Positions 1 through 4,790 of a DNA stretch of 5,036 bases are shown in pieces. Both the position numbers and the translations under genes were made by a program. The notes under the pieces were generated by a model. It saw only the letters and a program-made list of their open reading frames with translations. It had not been told where the DNA came from and searched no databases. The DNA is from an uncultured Lachnospiraceae bacterium (lineage in GTDB: Bacteria > Bacillota_A > Clostridia > Lachnospirales > Lachnospiraceae): NCBI GenBank assembly GCA_902783205.1, contig CACZQE010000284.1, forward strand, positions 1 to 5,036, given 5' to 3'. The stretch's first letter is position 1, and each line of letters opens with the position of its first letter.

Positions 1-1
1 A

Positions 2-475
2 AGAAGAAGAAGGACATTTCGACTGCTCAGGCAGTCTTTCCATATAGCAGGAGTCGATAAGATCCTTTCCATCTATTTCGTTTTTTTCCTGGTAACAACC
101 GTGATCCTGCTGTATGTGGAACCACATATCAAAAACTACTCTGACAGCCTGTGGTACTGTTTTGCAGTGACGACAACGGTAGGCTTTGGCGATATTACCG
201 CAACAACTGCTGTCGGCCGGATCCTCACTGCTGTCCTGTCGGTCTGTTCCATTATTGTCGTGGCGATCGTCACCGCAGCCATCACCAGTTTCTGTCTGGA
301 CCAGGCCAAATTGAAGGCGAGCGACAGCGCAAAACAATTTATGGATGATCTGGAACATCTCTCAGAGCTTTCCCCGGAAGAGCTGGACGAACTCTCTGCC
401 AGGATCAGGCAGTTCCGTCTCACAGGAGAAAGAGAGCTGGACAAGATCCGAAAAAGAAGAAAGGGTAAGCATTAA
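2..475 (+). CDS. Two-helix potassium channel protein (Ion_trans_2 type), 5' end outside window
   Basis: Membrane ion channel subunit, most likely potassium-selective. The reading frame is open to the left edge, so the N-terminus is missing and 157 residues are visible. They begin with an arginine-rich cytoplasmic stretch (RRRRTF). A first membrane helix lies at about residues 20-39. A pore helix and selectivity filter follow (SLWYCFAVTTTVGFGD, filter TVGFG at 59-63), and a second helix lies at about 73-98. The charged C-terminal region (about 100-157) is probably helical or coiled-coil and ends in a lysine/arginine-rich tail, RKRRKGKH. A GTG at 101 is in frame but would cut the first helix in half, so it is not the start. 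The signature matches the Ion_trans_2 (PF07885) family; K+ selectivity is inferred from the filter. The missing part could be short, or could hold more helices as in six-helix channels. The gene converges on the Rpn gene, and its last codons are nearly repeated at 1506-1528. Confidence 0.88.
   Translation, partial: RRRRTFRLLRQSFHIAGVDKILSIYFVFFLVTTVILLYVEPHIKNYSDSLWYCFAVTTTVGFGDITATTAVGRILTAVLSVCSIIVVAIVTAAITSFCLDQAKLKASDSAKQFMDDLEHLSELSPEELDELSARIRQFRLTGERELDKIRKRRKGKH
450..475 (+). repeat. Imperfect direct repeat, left copy (channel gene 3' end)
   Basis: These 26 bases are the last codons and stop of the channel gene. They align to 1506-1528 with one 3-base gap and two substitutions (21 of 23 aligned bases identical). 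Both copies read as a basic peptide ending KGKH-stop. The bases 460-470 (AAAGGGTAAGC) are the exact reverse complement of 1531-1541, the outer arm of the terminator next to the right copy. This suggests the copies flank an inserted block. Confidence 0.55.
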
Positions 476-494
476 AAACCCACTTAAATTCAAG

Positions 495-563
495 AAAAAG
501 GCGTCATACAAACAATCTGTCCATTTTACAACTTGAGCAGAATCGTTAGTAGAACGCCTTTTT
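495..563. terminator. Long-loop inverted repeat, possible bidirectional terminator
   Basis: A perfect 10-bp inverted repeat, AAAAAGGCGT (495-504) and ACGCCTTTTT (554-563), encloses 49 bases. Each strand ends in a T-run after GCC, so it could stop the channel transcript rightward and the Rpn transcript leftward. The repeat begins 20 bases after the channel stop and ends 2 bases before the Rpn stop codon. The long loop is atypical for a rho-independent terminator, so it could also be the end structure of the Rpn-carrying block. Confidence 0.45.
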
Positions 564-565
564 TA

Positions 566-1375
566 TTACTCATCTGATGGGGATGCAAGTAACTGCCTCA
601 TTTGGTCAACCGAGATGCCAAGCTGAGCAGCCCCTTGGGCAGGAGTAATGATTTCCTGTCTGATCAGAGAAAGAATTATGTTTGTCTCGCCTTGAGCCAG
701 GCCCTCAGCCAAACCCTCAGCCCGGGCTTCATCCCTTAGTCTCTCAACAATTTCGCACATCCTGCTTAACCCTCCTTCATCCTTTTTAAGATATCTTTTC
801 TCTCTGGAAGACACGGGATATCTCCCATCATCATAATACTCGTCATCCACAAACAATTTCATGAGATCTGCAATGTCACTGCCATCATCCACTGAAGCAT
901 TCACATAAACTTCAGATAAGCCATTATACACTTTCATGCTTGTTTCTCTGATAATACGATCCACATGGTAGACTGTTTTGTTTTGATGAAAGATATCGAA
1001 TTTCGAGATAAAAACACTGATGATATCCGGAATCTCCTTAAAGCATTGTCCTGGGTCCGTAGTATTAGTTGTCAAACATGCGGTATTATAACGCACTCTC
1101 CTCTGGTGGTCATCCAAATCGGATTTTTGAACCTCAACCGCAACTTGGGTACCATCTCCCAGAATACAATCAAGATCTAACTCTACAGATCTTCCCTGTA
1201 GATTCCTAAGCTCTCGCTGTGTCTTATTCTGTAACACTAATAAATCCGAATCCTGAAGTATCACCCTTAATATTTCCTGGCAAAAATCATTTTTTTCTGC
1301 CATCACCTGAAACATTGTGTCATCAATGGGGTTGAGCTTCCTGGCTTCTTCTCTGATTTTAGCCCTGTTGCCCAA
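566..1375 (-). CDS. Rpn family recombination-promoting nuclease / PD-(D/E)XK nuclease family transposase
   Basis: Predicted DNA nuclease of the PDDEXK_2 (PF12784) / Rpn group, which annotation pipelines often call a putative transposase. The 269 residues open with the family's LNPIDDTMFQVMAE segment (15-27). The nuclease core has D67 in VELDLD, then a short hairpin, then E81-V-Q83, the D...ExQ form of the PD-(D/E)XK site. The characteristic RVRYNTACL helix and the IPDIISVFISKFDIF strand (about 115-129) follow. The tail carries the usual EGLAEGLAQGE repeats (220-230) and a helix-turn-helix-like end (LIRQEIITPAQGAAQLGIS). Full family length; no frameshift seen. The start is TTG at 1373-1375, chosen because AAGGAG lies 9 bases upstream and the family N-terminus follows at once. 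Experimentally studied relatives (E. coli RpnA-E) promote recombination and cleave DNA; activity here is inferred. The gene is monocistronic and converges on the channel gene. Confidence 0.9.
   Translation of the reverse strand: MGNRAKIREEARKLNPIDDTMFQVMAEKNDFCQEILRVILQDSDLLVLQNKTQRELRNLQGRSVELDLDCILGDGTQVAVEVQKSDLDDHQRRVRYNTACLTTNTTDPGQCFKEIPDIISVFISKFDIFHQNKTVYHVDRIIRETSMKVYNGLSEVYVNASVDDGSDIADLMKLFVDDEYYDDGRYPVSSREKRYLKKDEGGLSRMCEIVERLRDEARAEGLAEGLAQGETNIILSLIRQEIITPAQGAAQLGISVDQMRQLLASPSDE
691..726 (-). repeat. Three 12-bp degenerate tandem repeats encoding the EGLA motif
   Basis: Three 12-base units (691-702, 703-714, 715-726; plus-strand forms CTTGAGCCAGGC, CCTCAGCCAAAC, CCTCAGCCCGGG) encode the repeated A-E/Q-G-L block in the Rpn C-terminal region. 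Repeats of this kind are common in the family and can vary in number by slippage without shifting the frame, because the unit is four codons. Confidence 0.65.
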
Positions 1376-1384
1376 ATATCCACT

Positions 1385-1406
1385 CTCCTTTCCTTGTTTG
1401 GAAAGG
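1385..1406 (-). promoter_or_regulatory. Rpn Shine-Dalgarno partly buried in a leader hairpin
   Basis: On the minus strand CCTTTCC (1406-1400) and GGAAAGG (1393-1387) form a perfect 7-bp stem around an AAACAA loop. The ribosome binding site AAGGAG (1390-1385), 9 bases before the TTG start, lies mostly in the 3' arm. The folded leader would hide the Shine-Dalgarno and, with the weak TTG start, keep translation of the nuclease low. The structure is read from sequence; the regulatory effect is inferred. Confidence 0.5.
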
Positions 1407-1424
1407 CCTCTCCAGGATTTTATT

Positions 1425-1453
1425 AGTATATCATGACAGAGCCTGAGACAAAA
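1425..1453 (-). promoter_or_regulatory. Extended -10 sigma-A-type promoter for the Rpn gene
   Basis: The minus strand has TATACT (1430-1425) preceded directly by TGA (1433-1431), an extended -10 element (TGnTATACT). A weak -35 may be TTTTGT (1453-1448, 17-base spacer) or TTGTCT (1451-1446, 15-base spacer). The predicted start of transcription, near 1418, leaves a leader of about 45 bases containing the SD-covering hairpin. The HAD terminator lies just upstream, so the Rpn gene seems to be a separate transcription unit. Confidence 0.55.
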
Positions 1454-1505
1454 GGATTTCTATAAATAAAAATGTAAAGAAGGAGACCTGAACGTGTGAG
1501 CCATA

Positions 1506-1528
1506 GAAAAAGAAAGGGCAAGCACTAA
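1506..1528 (+). repeat. Imperfect direct repeat, right copy (near-copy of channel C-terminal codons)
   Basis: These 23 bases match 450-475 except for a 3-base gap and two substitutions. In frame, codons 1505-1528 read RKRKGKH-stop, against RKRRKGKH-stop at the end of the channel gene. The short open frame containing it starts just after a stop at 1475-1477 and has weak further resemblance (PERVSH against GERELDKI), so it may be a channel-gene remnant. The copy now forms one arm of the HAD terminator. Confidence 0.5.
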
Positions 1529-1541
1529 TCGCTTACCCTTT
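1507..1541 (-). terminator. Rho-independent terminator of the DUF1846-DUF3783-HAD operon
   Basis: On the minus strand AAAGGGTAAGC (1541-1531) pairs with GCTTGCCCTTT (1523-1513) across a 7-base loop, with one G-U wobble in an otherwise continuous 11-bp stem. A T-rich tract (CTTTTTCT) follows. It begins 37 bases after the HAD stop codon. On the plus strand the same site has a C/A mismatch, so it works better leftward, although CCCTTTTATTAT also provides a T-rich tail rightward. Confidence 0.8.
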
Positions 1542-1577
1542 TATTATCATCCAGATCCAATTATAATACTTTGTTCT

Positions 1578-2126
1578 TCAGGCGTCATCGGCCAAAGACC
1601 CGAACAGCCTCATGCGGAACATCTCAGCCAGCCCTACTTTCCTGTCCAGGATCTGTAAAGCTACCGGAATATGCTCATCCTTAAGTCCGCAGTCTATGTA
1701 GTCGGTCCGCAGCCAGCGGGCTCCCAGTCCATGCTTATCCCAGGCATAGTCACAGTCATCCAGGATCACGAAGCTTTCCACAGGCTCCGGCGCGCGGTAG
1801 ATCCAGGACTTGATCTCCCTGGCCCTGCGGCCGAAGTCGATGTAATCGGTCTTGTCGAAGATCTCAAGATCACATTCCGCCAGGGCCTTTGTCAGAAATC
1901 TCCCGTCGAAATCCATCTTGTCGGGATCCTTGTCCCAGCCGCCTCTCCAGGAAGAAGACAGTACAATCTTCGCTCCGCTTTCCTCCACGATCTGCTGCAG
2001 CCGGCGGACTCCTTCCGGGTCAACCGGATTATTCAGGACATACTCCCTAAGATCCGTTCCATCACTATTCAAAAAATACTGTTCGGAATTCAATACTCCG
2101 TCCACATCCAGAAAAATGACCTTCAA
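1578..2126 (-). CDS. Small HAD-superfamily phosphatase (HAD_SAK-like)
   Basis: Predicted cytoplasmic magnesium-dependent phosphatase of the haloacid dehalogenase superfamily; substrate unknown. With a start at TTG 2124-2126 it has 182 residues and begins MKVIFLDVDGVLN, placing the nucleophile D7 and acid/base D9 (DxDG, motif I) at the very N-terminus as usual. Motif II is the serine in VLSSSWR (about 57-61). The acidic motif IV is ILDDCD (D123, D124). The FLDVDGVLN...SSSWR...ILDD pattern resembles the HAD domain of Swiss Army Knife RNA-repair proteins (PF18143), but the exact subfamily is uncertain. An upstream in-frame TTG at 2139-2141 would add five residues, but it overlaps the ribosome binding site, so the inner TTG is preferred. 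It is the last gene of the operon, 21 bases after the DUF3783 stop, with a terminator behind it. Confidence 0.86.
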   Translation of the reverse strand: MKVIFLDVDGVLNSEQYFLNSDGTDLREYVLNNPVDPEGVRRLQQIVEESGAKIVLSSSWRGGWDKDPDKMDFDGRFLTKALAECDLEIFDKTDYIDFGRRAREIKSWIYRAPEPVESFVILDDCDYAWDKHGLGARWLRTDYIDCGLKDEHIPVALQILDRKVGLAEMFRMRLFGSLADDA

Positions 2127-2132
2127 CCCTAT

Positions 2133-2139
2133 CCCCTCC
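2133..2139 (-). promoter_or_regulatory. Ribosome binding site that decides the HAD start
   Basis: GGAGGGG on the minus strand (2139-2133) leaves 8 bases between GGAGG and the TTG at 2124-2126, which is ideal spacing. The alternative TTG at 2139-2141 overlaps this site and has no comparable Shine-Dalgarno of its own, so the inner start is favoured. Confidence 0.65.
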
Positions 2140-2147
2140 AAATACCG

Positions 2148-2549
2148 TTACGGGGTCTGCATCTTCTTTGCTTCCTCGATCCCTCTGCGTTCCTCCTCCA
2201 GCTGTTCGTGCAGCTGCAGGGAGGTCCAGACCGCATTGAACTCCGTGAGCATGGCCTTGTAGCTGATCCGGGGGAGCGCAATCGTCCTCATCTCTTCAAG
2301 GACTTCAAAAACCCGCTTCCTGGGCAGGCCGGCCATCACCATCATGGTATCATCAAAGCCGGGCCCGGCTTCCTTCCGAAGGTAGTCTGCCTGCTGGCTG
2401 TCACTGCCGTAAGCCACGAAGCCAACCGGCACATCATACTGTTCGTTCTTTACAAATACCGGGCGGACACCCTGTCTTAGACAGAAGGCTTCAAGAGCTT
2501 CCCGAGCCTCCTCTTCTGAAATATTGTAAAACAGAATTACTTCTTCCAT
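2148..2549 (-). CDS. DUF3783 domain-containing protein
   Basis: Small soluble protein of 133 residues matching DUF3783 (PF12646), a family of unknown function known mainly from Firmicutes. The N-terminal part (MEEVILFYNISEEE, then about 25-60) looks like an alpha/beta fold. The family core is MVMAGLPRKRVFEVLEEMR (about 70-88) followed by the hallmark ISYKAMLTEFNAVWTSLQLHEQLEEER (about 95-121), here with E-F-N where relatives often have P-T-N. The end is a charged helix. There is no signal peptide or membrane segment. It starts with ATG at 2547-2549, behind a modest AAGGGA. It sits 29 bases after the DUF1846 stop and 21 bases before the HAD gene, so the three are probably one transcript. No catalytic motif is evident. 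Confidence 0.8.
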   Translation of the reverse strand: MEEVILFYNISEEEAREALEAFCLRQGVRPVFVKNEQYDVPVGFVAYGSDSQQADYLRKEAGPGFDDTMMVMAGLPRKRVFEVLEEMRTIALPRISYKAMLTEFNAVWTSLQLHEQLEEERRGIEEAKKMQTP

Positions 2550-2578
2550 CTATCTAAATCCCTTATCCAATGAAATCT

Positions 2579-4066
2579 TTATCTATAGAATAGCCGTTTT
2601 CCTTCCTGGTACTTTGGCTCACAGGTCATGTTGATGCGCAATCTTCTGAAGATCTCCAGGTCAACCGGAGAGAGCATAACGGAGCAGTGGGCGTCTGTGT
2701 TGCAAAGCTGCGGAAGACACGCGAGAGCTTTCTTGGCATTCTCATCAGCTGCGGCACTCACGGAAAGGGCGATCAGAACCTCGTCTGTGTGCAGTCTCGG
2801 ATTTCGGTTTCCCAGGTAACTGGTCTTCAGATCCTGGACCGGCAAGATAACATCAGCAGCAAGCAGGTCGATCTCATCCGGGATGCCTGCCAACTCTTTC
2901 AGAGCGTTCAGCATCATAGCGGAAGCTGCACCAAGCAGGTCCTGGTTCTTTCCGGTAATGATCTTGCCGTCCGGAAGTTCGATGGCAGCTGAAGGTTCGC
3001 CGGTTTCCTCTTCCCTGGCAAGGGCAGCACCTGCCACCTTGCGGTCTTTGGTGCTGATTCCGGCCTGTTTCATGAGGATCTCAAGCTTGCTGATCTCCCC
3101 GTCTTTGTCCCCACCCTTTTTCTTCTCATAGAGGGCCTTGTAATAACGGCGGATGATCTCCTGGCGGGAGGCTTCCTGCACCACCTCGTCATCGACGATA
3201 CAGTTGCCTGCCATATTGACACCCATGTCTGTGGGGGACTGATACGGACAGGTTCCGTAGATTTCCTCAAAGATGGCACGGAGCACCGGGAAGATCTCAA
3301 CGTCCCTGTTGTAATTCACGGTTACCTTACCGTAGGCATCCATGTGAAAAGGATCGATCATATTCACATCGTTGAGGTCGGCAGTCGCTGCCTCGTAGGC
3401 GATGTTTACAGGGTGCTTTAGCGGGATATTCCAGATCGGGAAGGTCTCGAACTTGGCATAGCCGGCCTTGATCCCTCTCATATTCTCATGGTAAAGCTGG
3501 GACAGGCAGACCGCCATCTTTCCGCTGCCGGGTCCGGGAGCGGTAACCACGATCAGGGACCGGCTGGTCTCCACGTATTCATTTTTTCCGTAACCGTTCT
3601 CACTGACGATCATTGGAACGTTGGAAGGATAGCCTTCGATCGGATAATGTTTGTAAACAGCGACGCCGGCATTCTTCAGTCTGTTGATGAAAATATCAAC
3701 AGAAGCCTGCCCTGCATATCTGGTAATGACTACACTGCCGACATAGAGCCCGACACTGCGGAACATGTCGATCAATCGGATTACTTCCATATCATAGGTG
3801 ATGCCGATATCGCCTCTGCGCTTGTTGGCATCAATGGCCCCGGCACTGACAGCGATCACGATCTCCGCCTGCTCTTTCAGTTTCAACAGCATGGAAAGCT
3901 TGCTGTCCGGCTGGAAGCCCGGAAGGACACGGGAAGCATGATAGTCATCAAAAAGCTTGCCGCCAAACTCCATGTAGAGCTTGCCGCCAAACTGGTCGAT
4001 CCTCTCTCTGATATGTTCCGACTGCATATTCAAATATTTGTCATTATCAAAACCTGTTCTCTTCAT
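2579..4066 (-). CDS. UPF0371 / DUF1846 domain-containing protein
   Basis: Conserved cytoplasmic protein of 495 residues, the usual length for the UPF0371 (DUF1846, PF08903) family, whose function is not established. The family N-terminus MKRTGFDNDKYLNMQSEHI is followed by LYMEFGGKLFDDYHASRVLPG (30-50). The segment TAPGPGSGKMAVCLSQLYHE (175-194) contains a GPGSGK loop (178-183) that resembles a nucleotide-binding P-loop; ligand binding is inferred only. Further conserved stretches are IPLKHPVNIAYEAATADLNDVNMIDPFH (about 214-241), the SPTDMGVNMAG segment (277-287), and a C-terminal domain with KTSYLGNRNPRLHTDEVLIAL (about 414-434). The ATG at 4064-4066 follows a GAGG site with short spacing. 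It is the first gene of the operon with DUF3783 and the HAD phosphatase, behind its own promoter. Confidence 0.93.
   Translation of the reverse strand: MKRTGFDNDKYLNMQSEHIRERIDQFGGKLYMEFGGKLFDDYHASRVLPGFQPDSKLSMLLKLKEQAEIVIAVSAGAIDANKRRGDIGITYDMEVIRLIDMFRSVGLYVGSVVITRYAGQASVDIFINRLKNAGVAVYKHYPIEGYPSNVPMIVSENGYGKNEYVETSRSLIVVTAPGPGSGKMAVCLSQLYHENMRGIKAGYAKFETFPIWNIPLKHPVNIAYEAATADLNDVNMIDPFHMDAYGKVTVNYNRDVEIFPVLRAIFEEIYGTCPYQSPTDMGVNMAGNCIVDDEVVQEASRQEIIRRYYKALYEKKKGGDKDGEISKLEILMKQAGISTKDRKVAGAALAREEETGEPSAAIELPDGKIITGKNQDLLGAASAMMLNALKELAGIPDEIDLLAADVILPVQDLKTSYLGNRNPRLHTDEVLIALSVSAAADENAKKALACLPQLCNTDAHCSVMLSPVDLEIFRRLRINMTCEPKYQEGKRLFYR
3954..3993 (-). repeat. 16-bp direct repeat inside DUF1846 (GGKL motif twice)
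   Basis: AGCTTGCCGCCAAACT occurs at 3954-3969 and again at 3978-3993, a 24-base (8-codon) period. It encodes FGGKL twice (residues about 26-38, FGGKLYMEFGGKLF). The second copy is the conserved family motif. The first may reflect a local in-frame conversion or a chance match. Confidence 0.6.
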
Positions 4067-4081
4067 AATCCCTCGCTATCT

Positions 4082-4116
4082 CGTAAAAATAGTAAAAGCA
4101 AGATTCACTTGCTCTT
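4082..4116 (-). promoter_or_regulatory. Leader hairpin with U-rich tail before DUF1846 (possible attenuator)
   Basis: On the minus strand AAGAGCAAG (4116-4108) pairs with CTTGCTTTT (4102-4094) around a TGAAT loop, 9 bp with one G-U. It is followed by ACTATTTTTACG. It lies between the predicted promoter and the start codon, so it could terminate some transcripts early, or act as a second weak terminator behind the BMC gene. No competing antiterminator fold was found by eye. Confidence 0.4.
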
Positions 4117-4144
4117 TTATGTTACTCTATTCAACTCAACTACC

Positions 4145-4173
4145 ATCTTATCACTTTCCCTTTGTTTTTACAA
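4145..4173 (-). promoter_or_regulatory. Sigma-A-type promoter for the DUF1846 operon
   Basis: The minus strand carries TTGTAA (4173-4168), a 17-base spacer, and TAAGAT (4150-4145) preceded by TGA, an extended -10. The predicted start lies near 4138, giving a leader of about 70 bases. The -35 overlaps the T-rich tail of the BMC terminator. Confidence 0.55.
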
Positions 4174-4208
4174 CAAAAGATGACGGCAGAAACAGATCTG
4201 CCGTCATC
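4171..4208 (-). terminator. Strong rho-independent terminator of the BMC gene
   Basis: GATGACGGCAGA and TCTGCCGTCATC (minus strand 4208-4197 and 4190-4179) form a perfect 12-bp GC-rich stem with a 6-base loop, followed by TTTTGTTG and further T/A-rich sequence. It lies 22 bases after the BMC stop codon and separates this gene from the DUF1846 operon. Confidence 0.92.
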
Positions 4209-4230
4209 GTAATCGTATAAGAAGAAAATA

Positions 4231-4638
4231 TTATTCGTAAATGTAGACGCCTCTTCCGTCCCAGACACCGGCCCGCTTTCCGGTCTTGCCGGTACCCTGC
4301 GGTCTCTTGCCGGACTGAATCTGAAGTTCGTCGCCTATGGTCAGCTTATTATGGACCAGGCTGTTATAAACTCTGTCATCCAGGGCATACTTCATGGAGG
4401 AGGACTGACATCCGGACAAAGACCCCTTCACCAGCCTGGTTGCTGCCTCCGCGGCTCTGACTGCGGCGCGCACTGCGCCCACATCGCCTTCCACCTTCAC
4501 GACAATCCTGGCACTGTAGCCACTATATTCATAACCTAACAGCTTCACATTCCCGGTCTTTAAGGCCGTGTCAGCTGCCTGAATGGCTGAAGCGAGACCA
4601 ATTGCCTCGATCAGTCCGATACAGTGATTGTTAGCCAT
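4231..4638 (-). CDS. BMC domain-containing protein (single-domain microcompartment shell protein, extended tail)
   Basis: Single-domain (BMC-H type, PF00936) shell protein of 135 residues. Such proteins form flat hexamers that tile the facets of bacterial microcompartments. The domain covers about residues 5-85: CIGLIEAIGLASAIQAADTALKTGNVKLLGYE is the canonical first half, and ARIVVKVEGDVGAVRAAVRAAEAA is the second. The pore-lining loop, usually K-I-G-S-G or similar, reads YSGYS here. Beyond about residue 85 is a tail of some 50 residues, rich in basic and glycine residues (SGKRPQGTGKTGKRAG) and ending GVYIYE, longer than the tail of minimal BMC-H proteins. The ATG at 4636-4638 has AGGAG 7 bases upstream. 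A possible -10 (TATAGT, 4679-4674) has no convincing -35. The gene stands alone between the sugar kinase and a strong terminator; no microcompartment enzyme or vertex protein lies in view. Confidence 0.9.
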   Translation of the reverse strand: MANNHCIGLIEAIGLASAIQAADTALKTGNVKLLGYEYSGYSARIVVKVEGDVGAVRAAVRAAEAATRLVKGSLSGCQSSSMKYALDDRVYNSLVHNKLTIGDELQIQSGKRPQGTGKTGKRAGVWDGRGVYIYE

Positions 4639-4688
4639 GGCAGTACTCCTTCCGGACCAAACCTACTTACTCTACTATATGATAACAC

Positions 4689-4710
4689 AAAAAATACCAC
4701 GATTCCATGG
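4689..4710 (-). terminator. Weak terminator-like hairpin between the ROK kinase and the BMC gene
   Basis: Minus strand CCATG-GAAT-CGTGG (4710-4697) makes a 5-bp stem with one U-G pair and a 4-base loop, followed by TATTTTTTG. It lies about 80 bases after the kinase stop codon. The stem is short, so termination may be partial and the BMC gene may be partly read through from the kinase gene. Confidence 0.33.
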
Positions 4711-4790
4711 AAAAGAGAGTAAATATCTGCCAGGTTATCTATACTTTTCTGCCACTGTCCTGCCCGGTCTATACCATAAAGTTTCCGGCA

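Larger units (their letters stand above)
476..1505. mobile_element. Putative inserted block carrying the Rpn nuclease gene (inferred)
   Basis: This block of about 1.03 kb lies between imperfect direct repeats at 450-475 and 1506-1528. It contains one gene, the PDDEXK_2/Rpn nuclease, with its own promoter and a terminator-like inverted repeat. Removing it would make the channel gene and the HAD gene direct convergent neighbours and rejoin a perfect 11-bp stem (460-470 with 1531-1541). The nuclease region also looks more AT-rich than the DUF1846 operon. Against a classical element, I see no terminal inverted repeats at the block ends and no integrase or DDE transposase. The call rests on repeat geometry and the gene family only. 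A chance resemblance between two A-rich terminator-like sequences remains possible. Confidence 0.33.

Noticed and set aside
136..444. Minus-strand open frame opposite the channel gene
   Set aside because: Serine-rich mirror of the channel coding sequence, with no domain; the plus-strand frame contains an unmistakable K+ channel filter.
101..475. Channel gene starting at GTG 101
   Set aside because: This start would remove half of the first membrane helix; the frame is open to the window edge, so the gene is treated as truncated on its 5' side.
965..1180. Plus-strand open frame inside the Rpn gene
   Set aside because: Antisense to an intact nuclease-family protein, no ribosome binding site seen, no recognisable domain.
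476..1505. Complete insertion sequence
   Set aside because: No terminal inverted repeats at the block ends and no DDE or tyrosine/serine recombinase; only an inferred insertion with imperfect direct repeats can be supported.
1671..2480. Plus-strand open frame of 269 codons antisense to DUF3783 and HAD
   Set aside because: It overlaps two genes with recognisable families on the other strand, has no recognisable domain, and its composition is that of a mirror frame of GC-rich coding DNA.
3488..4183. Plus-strand open frame of 231 codons antisense to DUF1846
   Set aside because: It lies opposite a full-length conserved gene, runs into the promoter and terminator region, and has no family resemblance.
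4761..4790. TGCCGG...CCGGGCA inverted repeat just after the kinase stop codon as a terminator
   Set aside because: The stem is short with a bulge and a 17-base loop, and no T-run follows; the hairpin at 4689-4710 is the better, though still weak, candidate.
4639..4790. Riboswitch or small RNA upstream of the BMC gene
   Set aside because: Apart from the weak hairpin and a possible -10 box, no conserved riboswitch-like architecture is recognisable in this gap of about 150 bases.
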